64,000 bases of DNA, taken from assembly GCA_036010905.1 (NCBI GenBank), contig DASCMH010000056.1:1-64000 (forward strand), in the 5' to 3' direction. Positions 1-9,663 of this stretch are shown one piece after another (within the stretch, counting starts at the first letter, position 1; every line of letters begins with the position of its first letter). Source of the stretch: SMWD01 sp002729875 (GTDB lineage: Bacteria > Pseudomonadota > Gammaproteobacteria > Steroidobacterales > GCA-2729495). A model generated the notes under the pieces. That model did not search any database, was not told where the DNA came from, and worked only from the letters and a program-made list of their open reading frames with translations. The position numbers and the translations under genes were made by a program.

Positions 1-24
1 CTTGATAAACTCACGACGATCCAT
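1..24 (-). CDS. N-terminal fragment of a gene running off the left edge
   Basis: An ATG at 24-22 on the minus strand opens eight codons (MDRREFIK) that continue beyond the window. A good ribosome binding site, AGAGGAACG, lies just upstream of the ATG. The Arg-Arg-Glu-Phe-Ile pattern resembles the start of a twin-arginine signal peptide, as in many exported oxidoreductases, but eight residues are too few to name a product. Confidence 0.5.
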
Positions 25-510
25 AATCGTTCCTCTTACTTAAGATAATTAGTTCATGACTCACTAACTGTTTCAGCATTAGTCGGGTCGATTTATTTAT
101 TGTTTGCCCCAGCGAGGATTGCGTCATCGGTGAAAACATTTTAGCCAGTTTACTCTCCTATCCCACTTTCGGATACAAGTAGATGCCACATTGCGGCTTA
201 TGTTAAATAACAGATGGTGATGCTGGTCAGGGGGTATCAAATGATGGTCAAATCAGGCTTGGTGATTTCAGGATGAGAAATGCCCCAAATCTCGCCAAAT
301 CAGTGCCTATGTGGGTCTGGATGCGGGGTAAATGAGGTGATCAGCTCACTATCATCCTTATAAATCAATTACTTATCCTGCTTATCAACGAGCAGGTACA
401 AAATGTTGAGTGATTTCCTGAGCGACCTCTAAGCGACGATCAACCCGGCAGGCCCCGCCATGTTTCGGGGTAGTTTTTACTCTGACCCCATTTATTCGTT
501 CACGTCCGTT
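25..510. other. Gene-free stretch at the left edge
   Basis: No credible coding frame is seen between the partial gene at the left edge and the stop codon of the Sel1-repeat gene. It must hold the promoter of the leftward partial gene. An imperfect hairpin at 453-470 (CCCCG and CGGGG arms, 8-base loop) is followed by TAGTTTTT on the plus strand, but no plus-strand gene ends there. Confidence 0.5.
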
Positions 511-1374
511 TTATTGCGTCAGGTTAGCAGCGAGCCATGCATCCGCTTGCGCGCGGGCGTCTGCAAGTTCTGCTTCCGTCATCTTCTTACCATTGATGAC
601 ACTGAGCAGTGGTTCTTCCTTTGGCTCAAGTCCCTCAGCAACGTAATACCATTTTTGAGCTTCGACACGGTTCACAGGCACGCCCTGTCCCAATTGGTGA
701 TAAAGTCCCAAGTGCCGCGTGCCGGAGCTGAGACCTGTTTCGGCCGCTTTGCGAGCCCATTTTTCGCCTTCAACGTAATTGCGTTCTACTCCGGTGCCAG
801 ATGTGTAGGCAACACTGACATAATAAAATGCACGCGGATTTTCTTTATCCGCTTGCCTCTTAAATTCTTCAAAGATCTCAATCTCTGTTTGTGGTTCTGT
901 TTCTTCTGATTGATAAGAGTCTATAAAAACAACGGCGGCATCTGGCCCCAGTAATTTTTCTCCTCGTGCTTTCCACTCAGCGGCTTTCGCGTCGTCTTGA
1001 GGAAGGCCGAGTCCACGCTGATACCCAAGTGCAATATATTTAATGGCATGAGGATGATCGTCCTCAGCAGCAATCATATAAAGTTCCATCGCCTTAGCAT
1101 AATCATGTGGCACACCACGCCCAGAGAAATACATTGAACCAAGTGCTTTTGCGATGCCTGTATGGCCGTTATCCACCGCCCGTTGCCACCAGTAAGCTGA
1201 CAAACGGTCATTGAGCGCCACACCCATGCCATGCTCATACATCGCGCCGAGGGCTATTTGAGCTTGCACGTTATTGTCTTTTGCTGCGGCAATGATATCG
1301 CCAAGATCATCGGCCCAACTTGGCGTTGCTAAAGCAATGAAGAGTAAAATCAGTCCGGTAAGAATGCGCTTCAT
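511..1374 (-). CDS. Exported Sel1-like repeat (TPR) protein
   Basis: This 287-residue protein starts with a signal peptide (MKRILTGLILLFIALATPSWA) and continues as Sel1-like repeats. Repeat cores of the type A-x-x-x-LG-x-x-Y-x-x-G-x-GV are seen near residues 30-70, 70-105, 105-140 and twice more towards the C terminus. Such solenoids bind partner proteins in the periplasm, but the partner cannot be read from the sequence. The frame stays open upstream to 1659. ATG 1374 was chosen because it is preceded by GGAGAATTGACC and followed directly by the signal peptide, while the upstream extension has no family resemblance. It is divergent from gmk. Confidence 0.85.
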   Translation of the reverse strand: MKRILTGLILLFIALATPSWADDLGDIIAAAKDNNVQAQIALGAMYEHGMGVALNDRLSAYWWQRAVDNGHTGIAKALGSMYFSGRGVPHDYAKAMELYMIAAEDDHPHAIKYIALGYQRGLGLPQDDAKAAEWKARGEKLLGPDAAVVFIDSYQSEETEPQTEIEIFEEFKRQADKENPRAFYYVSVAYTSGTGVERNYVEGEKWARKAAETGLSSGTRHLGLYHQLGQGVPVNRVEAQKWYYVAEGLEPKEEPLLSVINGKKMTEAELADARAQADAWLAANLTQ

Positions 1375-1848
1375 GGTCAATTCTCCTGCAAATATCAATT
1401 GGGCATACGACCAAAATATAGGTTCCAATCTGAGTTGTGATACGACACGCAACCCCCTTCCTGACCAGATTGAATAAAGCAGCTTGAATCTGGCTGCAGG
1501 GTCGTTGGCAAGCGCCAGTCGGCAAAGGTCCCATACACCGTATGGGTCTGACTGTAACCAGCCAACGACACTAATACCAGACTTTACGTGTGATGATATG
1601 TTGGCGGGTGGGAGATAGATTCGGGCGGTTATGGCTGCACCGGCAGTGAAATGGGACATTTATTCAATGTTGTCGGCATCACCCCCGGTTCGATGGGCCA
1701 CTCGTCATTTCGTCACAAGAATATATTTTTTAAGTTACCATATAAAAACCTGAGCTTGCCTGAGGGTCACTCATTAAGCATAAGGAAACAAAACACAGAC
1801 CTTATGTGAATACAGATGTGAATAAATATCGATGCTAAACGCTTGACC
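1375..1848. other. Divergent intergenic region between the Sel1 gene and gmk
   Basis: About 470 bases without a convincing gene. It should hold promoters for the leftward Sel1 gene and rightward gmk. A compact inverted repeat at 1530-1546 has 7-base arms CCCATAC and GTATGGG around ACC. Nothing else is recognised. Confidence 0.45.
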
Positions 1849-2469
1849 ATGCAGCAAGGCAAATTATTTGTTATCTCCGCACCGTCCGGCGCAGGCAAGA
1901 CAACTCTCGTCAAACGTGTGATCCTCGCCCGGCCGGAGCTGAAATTTTCAATCTCATATACGACCCGACCAGCCCGGCCCGGTGAACAGGATCGTATTGA
2001 TTATTTCTTTCTCGACCGTAATGAATTCAAACAAATGCATGACGAGGGCGCCTTCCTCGAGCATGCCGAGGTATTCGGAAATTTTTACGGCACCGGCAAG
2101 CAACAGGTCACAACACTATGTGCAGCCGGTAATGACGTGTTGCTGGAGATCGACTGGCAGGGCGCACAGCAGGTTATGGCCAACGACCCGGATTGTACGA
2201 GTATTTTCATTCTGCCACCTTCGATCGAAGAACTCGAGCGCCGGTTACGCGGTCGCGCAACTGACAACGAGGAGGTCATACGACAGCGGCTAAGTGAGGC
2301 CATTGATGATATTTCACATTGGACCGAATTTAACCATGTGGTCATTAACGCTGAAATCGAGCAGGCTGAAACGGAACTGCTGAGGATTCTGTCCGGCACC
2401 GCAGTGAACACCCAAACCCGACTGCCGGAGGTCAGGAACCGGGTCAGGCAGTTGCTGTCACACGTTTAA
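1849..2469 (+). CDS. gmk: Guanylate kinase
   Basis: It phosphorylates GMP to GDP with ATP in the cytoplasm, feeding GTP, dGTP and (p)ppGpp pools. The 206-residue length matches the family (about 207). The P-loop APSGAGKTT is at residues 11-19, and the GMP-binding segment with SYTTRPARPGEQDRIDY is near 39-56. ATG 1849 follows a possible in-frame TTG at 1843; neither has a strong ribosome binding site, so the ATG is preferred. The order gmk-rpoZ-spoT is strongly conserved in gammaproteobacteria and links guanine nucleotides, RNA polymerase and ppGpp. Confidence 0.97.
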   Translation: MQQGKLFVISAPSGAGKTTLVKRVILARPELKFSISYTTRPARPGEQDRIDYFFLDRNEFKQMHDEGAFLEHAEVFGNFYGTGKQQVTTLCAAGNDVLLEIDWQGAQQVMANDPDCTSIFILPPSIEELERRLRGRATDNEEVIRQRLSEAIDDISHWTEFNHVVINAEIEQAETELLRILSGTAVNTQTRLPEVRNRVRQLLSHV

Positions 2470-2626
2470 GACCGGGGCCTGTGGGATGAATGACACCTGA
2501 AACGCTCGCACAAGGGCAGGGTGATGATGCTCATTTGCGGATCCGGCCTTATTGGTAATCAGGTTGCCTTTACCGCTATGCCCCGCTAGTCTATGCGGTT
2601 CCTGAAAACCAATGGACTATTAAGGC

Positions 2627-2926
2627 ATGGCCCGAATTACCGTAGAAGATTGCACCCATCAGATCGACAACCTGTTTGAACTGATTATTGTCGCCGCCAA
2701 ACGTGCTCGCAAGCTCGCTAACGGGGCAGATGCGCTGGTCGAATGGGAAAACGACAAACCGACGGTGGTTGCGCTACGGGAAATTGCCTTGGGACTGATC
2801 AACAATCAGATTCTCGAAGAAATCGATCAACCTGAAGAAGATCTGCTGAGCAGCGAAGAGGCGGAACGACTGCTCGCCGATGCACCGCTGCCAAACTTTA
2901 ACCAGGAAGGCAACCCGCTGCTCTGA
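2627..2926 (+). CDS. rpoZ: DNA-directed RNA polymerase omega subunit
   Basis: This 99-residue protein is the omega subunit, which helps fold and hold beta-prime and forms part of a ppGpp site on RNA polymerase. The start MARITVEDC and the FELIIVAAKRARKLANGA helix are family hallmarks, and the acidic C-terminal tail (EEDLLSSEEAERLL) is typical. The gene stands 157 bases after gmk and is followed by an intrinsic terminator before spoT. Confidence 0.97.
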   Translation: MARITVEDCTHQIDNLFELIIVAAKRARKLANGADALVEWENDKPTVVALREIALGLINNQILEEIDQPEEDLLSSEEAERLLADAPLPNFNQEGNPLL

Positions 2927-2959
2927 TTTCACCGCCAGCGCAGACGAATTATGACAAAT

Positions 2960-2981
2960 GCCGGCAACCAGCCGGCTTTTT
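2960..2981 (+). terminator. Rho-independent terminator after rpoZ
   Basis: A perfect 6-base stem GCCGGC/GCCGGC with loop AACCA is followed immediately by TTTTT. It lies 34 bases after the rpoZ stop and ends 25 bases before the spoT start, so much of the gmk/rpoZ transcription would stop here unless it reads through. Confidence 0.85.
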
Positions 2982-3005
2982 GTACAGGTGCGGTAGAATT
3001 GGCTG

Positions 3006-5162
3006 ATGGACTATGCAGCCTCATTGCTGAACTATCTACCGAAATCCCGCCGCGGCACGAGATTCAAGAACCTGCTGGGCAAACTCGGCTACCTGGCACC
3101 AAGCCAACTCGACATCATTGTCGATGCATATGAATTTGGTTCGCAGGCACATGAGGGCCAACGTCGCTATTCGGGCGAACTGTATATAACCCATCCCGTG
3201 GCGGTGGCCGAAATTCTGGCTGACCTGCATCTGGATTACCAAAGCATCACCGCAGCACTAATGCATGATGTCATCGAAGATACGCCGACCGCCAAGGAGC
3301 AGATTGCCGATCGTTTCGGGCAGGAAATTGCCGGGATAGTTGACGGAGTTAGCAAACTTGATCAGCTGTCATTTGATTCACGAGCGGAGGCCCAGGCAGA
3401 AAGCTTTCGCAAAATGATGCTGGCGATGGTCGAGGACATTCGGGTCATCCTGCTGAAACTGGCCGACCGCTTACACAACATGCAAACACTCGGCGCATTG
3501 CCGATGGATAAACAGCAGCGTATTGCACGGGAAACACTGGACATCTATGCGCCCATAGCAAACCGACTCGGTGTCTATAACATCAAGACAAGCCTGGAAA
3601 CTCTTGGTTTTCAATACGCCTTTCCATATCGCTATCGTGTACTCGATAAAGCTGTCAATAAATCCCGTGGTAATCAGCGCCATATTGTCGGAAAAATTTC
3701 TGACCGGCTCAGCAAAACACTTGACGAAACCGGCATTACGAATCAAGTCCATGGGAGACAAAAAAATCTCTATAGCATTTACCGCAAGATGATGGAAAAA
3801 CGCCGCTCACTGAATGAAATCACCGATGTTTTCGGCTTTAGGATCATTGTCGAGTCGTCGGATGATTGCTACCGGGCTCTGGGTGTTTCACACACACTAT
3901 ATAAGCCGGTACCCGGGCGCTTTAAGGATTTTATTGCGATACCTCGCCTCAACGGTTATGAATCGCTGCACACGACATTACTGGGCCCGAACGGCATACC
4001 GATCGAGGTACAGATCCGTACTGAGGAAATGAATCGGGTTGCCGAAAGCGGTATTGCTGCTCACTGGCAATACAAGGCAATGGACAAAAAAATTATTCCG
4101 CCACAGATACGCGCACGCGAATGGCTTAAAAGTATTACTGAGATGCAGTCCGCAGCAAACTCTGAGGAGTTTATGGAACATGTCAAAGTCGACTTGTTCC
4201 CTGACAACGTCTATGTTTTCACACCGAAAGGAACCATTATGCGCTTGCCGCGCGGCTCAACATGTGTCGATTTTGCCTATGCCGTACATACCGACGTTGG
4301 CAACCGTTGTGTTGCAGCCAAAATTGACCGACGGCTGGTGCCCTTGCAGACTCATATCAAGAATGGCACGACAGTTGAAATCATAACGGCCAAGAGTGCG
4401 AACCCGGATCCCCGCTGGGTAAGTTTCGTGGTCACAGCCAAGGCTCGCTACAGCGTACGTCAGTATCTGAAAAACCTGCAGCATGGCGAAGCGCGTGATC
4501 TCGGCCGACGCCTACTGAATCAGGCATTACGCGATGCAGGTAGCTCGTTGCGCAAGATCAGCCGCAACCGAATGAGATCGATACTTGATGAACTTGGCAT
4601 GAGTGACACCGATGAATTATTCAAAAAAGTCGGCCTGGGCGAGCGTCATGCGCCACTGGTCAGCAAAATTCTGCTGGAAAACCCGTCAACCGACAGTTCC
4701 GGCACCACCATTAGTTCACCCCTGACCATTGCCGGCACCGAAAACCTGATTATTAGTTATGCCCGTTGCTGCCACCCGATCCCCGGTGATGCAATCATGG
4801 GCTACCTGAGTACCGGACGCGGTATTATTGTGCATCGCACCGTTTGCGGAAACCTCAGTGAATTTCGCAAACAGCCTGACAAATGGGTTGCCGTAAACTG
4901 GGAAGAGACCATTGAGCACGAGTTCTCGGCAGAAATCACGACTGAAATTTTAAACCAACCCGGGGCACTGGCTGAAATTGCAGCCCGCATCGGAGACACC
5001 GGATCAAATATCGAGCAGGTATCTATCAATGACCGACAGGAAAAGGAATATGCGGATCTGACTTTCCTGATACTGGTGCGTGACCGTATCCATCTCGCCA
5101 GAGTAATTCGCCGAATCCGATCGATGCAGGTCGTCAAGAAAATTTCCCGCAGTTGCGCATAA
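3006..5162 (+). CDS. spoT: Bifunctional (p)ppGpp synthetase/hydrolase (RelA/SpoT family)
   Basis: This 718-residue enzyme makes and degrades the stringent-response alarmones pppGpp and ppGpp. The hydrolase HD domain looks active: HDVIED at residues 87-92 and ADRLHNM at 153-159. The synthetase domain spans about 245-360 with VFGFRIIV at 275-282 and FKDFIAIPRLNGYESLHTT at 306-324. A TGS domain starts near residue 399 (NVYVFTPKGTIMRLPRGST), a Cys-rich conserved region follows (YARCCHPIPGD), and an ACT domain forms the C terminus. It sits between rpoZ and ridA. Because the HD motif is intact, SpoT fits better than a synthetase-only RelA. Confidence 0.97.
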   Translation: MDYAASLLNYLPKSRRGTRFKNLLGKLGYLAPSQLDIIVDAYEFGSQAHEGQRRYSGELYITHPVAVAEILADLHLDYQSITAALMHDVIEDTPTAKEQIADRFGQEIAGIVDGVSKLDQLSFDSRAEAQAESFRKMMLAMVEDIRVILLKLADRLHNMQTLGALPMDKQQRIARETLDIYAPIANRLGVYNIKTSLETLGFQYAFPYRYRVLDKAVNKSRGNQRHIVGKISDRLSKTLDETGITNQVHGRQKNLYSIYRKMMEKRRSLNEITDVFGFRIIVESSDDCYRALGVSHTLYKPVPGRFKDFIAIPRLNGYESLHTTLLGPNGIPIEVQIRTEEMNRVAESGIAAHWQYKAMDKKIIPPQIRAREWLKSITEMQSAANSEEFMEHVKVDLFPDNVYVFTPKGTIMRLPRGSTCVDFAYAVHTDVGNRCVAAKIDRRLVPLQTHIKNGTTVEIITAKSANPDPRWVSFVVTAKARYSVRQYLKNLQHGEARDLGRRLLNQALRDAGSSLRKISRNRMRSILDELGMSDTDELFKKVGLGERHAPLVSKILLENPSTDSSGTTISSPLTIAGTENLIISYARCCHPIPGDAIMGYLSTGRGIIVHRTVCGNLSEFRKQPDKWVAVNWEETIEHEFSAEITTEILNQPGALAEIAARIGDTGSNIEQVSINDRQEKEYADLTFLILVRDRIHLARVIRRIRSMQVVKKISRSCA

Positions 5163-5177
5163 AACAAGGGGCTTATT

Positions 5178-5561
5178 TTGAACAAAACAGCAATCCACAC
5201 CGATGCTGCCCCAGCAGCTATCGGAACCTACTCGCAGGCGATTCGAACCGGCGAACTGATTTTTATATCCGGACAGATACCTCTTGACCCGCAAACCGGT
5301 GAAATTGCAGGCGCTGATAATGTCGAACAACAAATTCGCCAGGTTTTCGACAACCTCAAGGCTGTTGCCACCGGGGCAGGAACAACACTGGACGGGGCGG
5401 TAAAAATCACCGTCTACCTTACCGATCTCACACATTTCACCAGCGTCAATGAAATCATGACCGAGTACTTTAAGCCGCCATACCCGGCACGTGCCGCACT
5501 CGGCGTGGCAGCGTTGCCACGCGGGGCGACCATCGAAGCGGACGCAATCCTGCTTGCCTGA
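5178..5561 (+). CDS. ridA: RidA family reactive intermediate deaminase
   Basis: This 127-residue protein hydrolyses reactive enamine/imine intermediates such as 2-aminoacrylate, protecting PLP enzymes. Signature parts are GTYSQAIRTG near residue 15, FISGQIPLDPQTGE near 31, and the C-terminal PARAALGVAALPRGATIEADAIL, whose Arg binds the substrate carboxylate. The start is TTG at 5178, preceded by AAGGGG. It begins 16 bases after spoT, so the two are probably cotranscribed, as is usual in gammaproteobacteria. Confidence 0.95.
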   Translation: MNKTAIHTDAAPAAIGTYSQAIRTGELIFISGQIPLDPQTGEIAGADNVEQQIRQVFDNLKAVATGAGTTLDGAVKITVYLTDLTHFTSVNEIMTEYFKPPYPARAALGVAALPRGATIEADAILLA

Positions 5562-5724
5562 GGCGCAATTAATTTGCCAGGGTATTGCCCGGGATAAGCC
5601 GATAGTGGTTTCAATCTGATGATTTCAATATGGTTTGGTGCATCACCCCGGCAACAATGGGTGCGTTACAGGGCATCCCGAATTGCCATCGGATTCTACC
5701 CAATAGTCAGGCTGGAATCTCTTT

Positions 5725-7818
5725 GTGAATATGTCGGTATCCAACCGCAACGATGACGTAGCTGACCTCACGTGTTTGCGTGGTGTTGGACCGGCGCTGG
5801 CGGAGCGCCTTGCGAGGCTTAATATTGAACGGCCCATCGACCTGTTGTTCCTGCTACCGCAACGCTATGAAGACAGAACCAGCCTGACCCCACTGGGTGC
5901 AACTGCAGCCGGAATGCGCACTGTTGTGGAAGGTGATATCGCCTTAACTGAAGTGGTGTTTCGCGGCCGCCGTACATTACTGGTCAGAATTACCGACGGC
6001 ACAGGACAACTGACGCTACGATTTTTTTATTTCTCCCGCGCGCAACAAAACGGTCTTAAACATGGCGCACATGTGCGCTGTTACGGTGAGGTTCGTAAGG
6101 GTCCGGGGGGCCTGGAGATGATTCACCCGGAATACCGGATAATCGACCAAAACACCAAACACAGCCTCGAAGAAACCCTTACACCTATCTATCCGACTAC
6201 TGAAGGATTGCAACAGTCACGACTGCGCAACCTCGTCAACCAGGCCATTGATCGTTTTCTGCCCCGGGTAATCGACTGGATACCGCAGCACTACATATCC
6301 GCACTCGAACTTCCTGATCTCAAGTCGTCGATTCTCTACATGCATCGCCCCCCTCCTGATGCCGATCTGGCGACACTGGGCACCGGCACACATGCGTGTC
6401 AGCGACGCCTCGCACTCGAAGAAATGCTGGCCCACCACCTTAGCCTGCGCAAGATTCGCGAACAAAACCGGACCAGGCCGGCCATTACACTAACCGGCAA
6501 CTTTGGGCTACGCGAGCGTTTTCTGGCTGCACTACCCTTCGAGCTAACCGGAGACCAGCGCGCCACACTCGATGACATTGACTCTGATCTGGCCAGAACA
6601 CATCCCATGATGCGACTGGTACAGGGCGATGTAGGCTGCGGTAAAACGGTTGTCGCTGCTGCTGCTGCACTAACTGCTGTTGCCGAAGGCCACCAGGTCG
6701 CCATCATGGCGCCCACCGAACTGCTTGGTGAACAACATCGCGACAGCTTTGCAGAATGGCTGACGCCACTTGGGATCACCGTTGCCTGGCTGTCTGGTGG
6801 CCTGACCAGGAAAGCCCGCGAACAGGTTTACCTGGCGATTAGTAACGGTGATGCGGCGGTCATCGTCGGCACCCATGCGTTGTTTCAGGAAGGTCTCGAT
6901 TTTCATAGCCTTGCACTCGTTATTGTCGATGAGCAACATCGCTTCGGCGTAGACCAACGACTCAGCCTGATGGAGAAGGGCAGGCACGGCGCGTCGTTAC
7001 CACATCAACTCGTTATGACTGCAACCCCTATCCCACGCACACTGGCCATGACCGCATATGCTGACCTTGATACCTCGGTCATTCGTGAACTGCCACCGGG
7101 CCGCCAACCCATTAAAACGGTCGCATTACCTGAAAAACGCCGCCCCGAAATTGTCCAGCGTGTACGAGATGCCTGCCATGCCGGTCATCGCGCCTACTGG
7201 GTCTGTCCGCTGATAGAGGACTCAGACAGCATCGAATCTCAGGCGGCTGAATCGACTCACGCCATGCTTGTCGAAGCGTTACCGGACCTGTCGGTCGGCC
7301 TGGTACACGGACGCATGAAAGCAGCCGAAAAAGAGCGTGCCATGCAGGCATTCACAACCGGAAGAACGCAGATCCTCGTCGCAACAACAGTAATCGAAGT
7401 CGGTGTAGATGTGCCGGAAGCAACTCTTATGATCATCGAAAATGCGGAGCGGCTGGGCTTGTCACAATTACACCAGTTGCGCGGGCGAGTAGGGCGCGGT
7501 GGCAATGCAAGTAGTTGCGTATTGCTGTACCGTCCGCCGCTGTCAGCAATGGCTACACGACGTATTGGCGTATTACGCGACACGAATGACGGCTTTGAAG
7601 TTGCGCAACACGACCTCGAGTTACGCGGCCCCGGAGAAGTGCTCGGCACCCGCCAGACCGGCCTGATGCAGTTACGTATTGCCGACCTGATCCGTGACGC
7701 CGACCTCGCGCCTTATGCACAAAAAATTGCCGGGCAACTTCTGGCTACCAAACCCGCGGCAATAAATGCGCTCATCAGGCGCTGGATCGGCGCCGGCAGT
7801 CGCTTTGGCAAAGTCTGA
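5725..7818 (+). CDS. recG: ATP-dependent DNA helicase RecG
   Basis: RecG regresses stalled forks and migrates branched DNA. The 697-residue length is normal. The N-terminal wedge/OB domain is followed by the P-loop GDVGCGKT (301-308), the DEQH box (402-405) in VDEQHRFG, and motif III TATPIPRT. The helicase C half carries motifs VHGRMKAAEKE, TTVIEVGVDVPEA and QLRGRVGRG. The start could be GTG 5725 or ATG 5731, two codons later. It follows ridA by 163 bases. Confidence 0.97.
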   Translation: MNMSVSNRNDDVADLTCLRGVGPALAERLARLNIERPIDLLFLLPQRYEDRTSLTPLGATAAGMRTVVEGDIALTEVVFRGRRTLLVRITDGTGQLTLRFFYFSRAQQNGLKHGAHVRCYGEVRKGPGGLEMIHPEYRIIDQNTKHSLEETLTPIYPTTEGLQQSRLRNLVNQAIDRFLPRVIDWIPQHYISALELPDLKSSILYMHRPPPDADLATLGTGTHACQRRLALEEMLAHHLSLRKIREQNRTRPAITLTGNFGLRERFLAALPFELTGDQRATLDDIDSDLARTHPMMRLVQGDVGCGKTVVAAAAALTAVAEGHQVAIMAPTELLGEQHRDSFAEWLTPLGITVAWLSGGLTRKAREQVYLAISNGDAAVIVGTHALFQEGLDFHSLALVIVDEQHRFGVDQRLSLMEKGRHGASLPHQLVMTATPIPRTLAMTAYADLDTSVIRELPPGRQPIKTVALPEKRRPEIVQRVRDACHAGHRAYWVCPLIEDSDSIESQAAESTHAMLVEALPDLSVGLVHGRMKAAEKERAMQAFTTGRTQILVATTVIEVGVDVPEATLMIIENAERLGLSQLHQLRGRVGRGGNASSCVLLYRPPLSAMATRRIGVLRDTNDGFEVAQHDLELRGPGEVLGTRQTGLMQLRIADLIRDADLAPYAQKIAGQLLATKPAAINALIRRWIGAGSRFGKV

Positions 7819-7928
7819 TCTGTGTGACATCCGGCCGCCATCGGAGTGGTTGCAACCACGACCCCGGTAAGCTGCCTTAGCGCCAGGGTGTCGCGGTCTT
7901 TTCCGCTTCAGGCTGGTATCCTTCCCGG

Positions 7929-8840
7929 ATGACGGCCAATCCGCAAAACCCGACCCGCCGGTTGCTGACCGAACTGGCCAACCAGGCTCGACAGTACGCC
8001 ATACTGATGCGCTTCGATAAACCGATTGGTATCTGGTTACTGATGTGGCCGACACTCTGGGGGTTGTGGATCGCCGGTGAAGGACATCCACAGCCGCGCA
8101 TATTTCTCATCTTCGTCATCGGTGTGATCGTCATGCGCTCGGCGGGTTGCGTCATTAACGATTTTGCCGATCGGAACCTGGACGGCAAGGTACTGCGCAC
8201 CCGGGAGCGACCACTGGCCAGGGGTACCGTCACGCCTGCTGAAGCCCTGGCGCTGTTTTGCGCACTTGGGCTCATCGCGATAGCGCTGGTCCTGATGCTC
8301 GACCGGCTGACCCGGTCACTCGCCGTGATTGGCGCCATCCTGACCATCCTGTATCCCTTCATGAAACGCCTGATCGCCGCACCACAACTGGTTCTCGGCG
8401 CGGCTTTTGGTTGGGGTATTCCGATGGCGTTTGCCGCCCAGACCGGTGAGGTTCCGCGACTGGCCTGGTTACTCTGGCTGACAACTGTCATCTGGGCTGT
8501 CATTTACGACACGATATACGCAATGGTGGATCGTGCGGATGACCTGAAACTTGGCATCAAATCTACCGCCATCCTGTTCGGTAGCACCGATGTATTCATC
8601 ATCACGCTGTTACAAATCATCCTGATGCTTGCGTTCTGGCTGATTGGTGCAGCTGCACAGCTCGGCGCCTGGTATTTTTCAGCCACGCTGTTTACCGGCC
8701 TGCTCTTTTTTTATCAATTCTTGTTGATCAGACACCGGCAACCCGACGCATGCTTTCGCGCGTTCCTCAACAACAACTATGTCGGTGCAGTGATCTTTAT
8801 CGGCATCCTGCTCGACTACACGTTCAGCACTGCAATTTAA
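7929..8840 (+). CDS. ubiA: 4-hydroxybenzoate polyprenyltransferase
   Basis: This integral membrane enzyme joins the polyprenyl tail to 4-hydroxybenzoate in ubiquinone synthesis. The 303 residues form about eight or nine membrane helices. Both Mg2+-diphosphate motifs are present: NDFADRNLD at 77-85 and DTIYAMVDRADD at 194-205. The usual ubiC partner is not next to it. It is convergent with comF, with only two bases between the stops. Confidence 0.96.
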   Translation: MTANPQNPTRRLLTELANQARQYAILMRFDKPIGIWLLMWPTLWGLWIAGEGHPQPRIFLIFVIGVIVMRSAGCVINDFADRNLDGKVLRTRERPLARGTVTPAEALALFCALGLIAIALVLMLDRLTRSLAVIGAILTILYPFMKRLIAAPQLVLGAAFGWGIPMAFAAQTGEVPRLAWLLWLTTVIWAVIYDTIYAMVDRADDLKLGIKSTAILFGSTDVFIITLLQIILMLAFWLIGAAAQLGAWYFSATLFTGLLFFYQFLLIRHRQPDACFRAFLNNNYVGAVIFIGILLDYTFSTAI

Positions 8841-8842
8841 CA

Positions 8843-9553
8843 TCAAACGGTTCGGGCCACGGTCCAGATCTGTGTATCCCGCGCACCGGCCGCTTTTAAT
8901 GCCGTCGCCACCGCAAGTGCCGTTGCCCCGGTCGTTAACACATCATCGACAACCGCGATCCGCAATCCGGCCAGGTCAACTGATGCCGCAAATGCGCCAA
9001 CGAGATTGCGCCGCCGGGCGGATCCGCTCAGCGTCGTTTGTTCGCTGGTATGTCGAACCCGGTGACAGGCATCGAGGCGTAACGACAATCCGAGTTGCCG
9101 CGCTACCGGTGCTGCTATTTCTGCCGCCTGGTTGAAACCACGAGCGGCCCAGCGGCGCCGATGCAGTGGAACCGGGACGATGGCATCAGGTAAATCAACC
9201 GACATCCAACGACCCTGGCTACACAGGTACATGGCGAGCAGTTCACCCAGCACGGCTGAAAAATCAAGCCGCTGACGAAATTTCGCCCCGGCAATAATCC
9301 GATCAAGCGGATACTCATATGCCAGCGCCGACAGCATCCGATATTGCCGGCCGGTCGGCACCCGGCAATTACCACAGTAATCATGCGGATAGCCTGACGA
9401 CAGTGGAATACCACAACTGCGGCACGGATTGGTAAGCCACGGCAAATCACTGCGGCAACCCTCACAACAGGCCTGCTCACCGCCATCCTGGCCGCAAAAT
9501 ACGCAGCTGCGCGGCAACAGGCTGGCAAGCAGTCTGTCAACTTGGTTTGACAT
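8843..9553 (-). CDS. comF: ComF family protein (phosphoribosyltransferase fold)
   Basis: This 236-residue protein has an N-terminal zinc ribbon of four Cys pairs (CVFCG, CCEGC, CRSCG, CGNC) and a C-terminal type I phosphoribosyltransferase fold. The PRPP-loop-like IAVVDDVLTTGATA is near the end. ComF/GntX proteins are linked to DNA uptake or use of DNA as a nutrient. The frame is open to 9622, but MSNQVDRLLASLL at 9553 is the natural start. It is divergent from bioB, the standard gammaproteobacterial arrangement. Confidence 0.93.
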   Translation of the reverse strand: MSNQVDRLLASLLPRSCVFCGQDGGEQACCEGCRSDLPWLTNPCRSCGIPLSSGYPHDYCGNCRVPTGRQYRMLSALAYEYPLDRIIAGAKFRQRLDFSAVLGELLAMYLCSQGRWMSVDLPDAIVPVPLHRRRWAARGFNQAAEIAAPVARQLGLSLRLDACHRVRHTSEQTTLSGSARRRNLVGAFAASVDLAGLRIAVVDDVLTTGATALAVATALKAAGARDTQIWTVARTV

Positions 9554-9663
9554 CTCAGGTTGACAGCAACTGCATGATCTCCATACTGTCGCGCTGCAAC
9601 CGTAGTAATTAAACCCCGACAATCGCCCGCAAAGGGCTGGAAACAGAGTGCTGGAAGTTTACG

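Noticed and set aside
453..470. A CCCCG/CGGGG hairpin followed by TAGTTTTT
   Set aside because: The stem is short, the loop long, and no plus-strand gene ends before it; for the minus-strand gene the T-run is on the wrong side.
460..909. A 149-codon plus-strand frame overlapping the Sel1-repeat gene
   Set aside because: It is antisense to a clear coding gene and has no recognisable domain.
1530..1546. The CCCATAC-ACC-GTATGGG inverted repeat as a regulatory operator of gmk
   Set aside because: It occurs once, is 300 bases from gmk and has no promoter element placed around it, so no function can be claimed.
1375..1659. A 95-residue upstream extension of the Sel1-repeat gene
   Set aside because: A signal peptide and strong ribosome binding site occur at ATG 1374, and the extension shows no conserved features.
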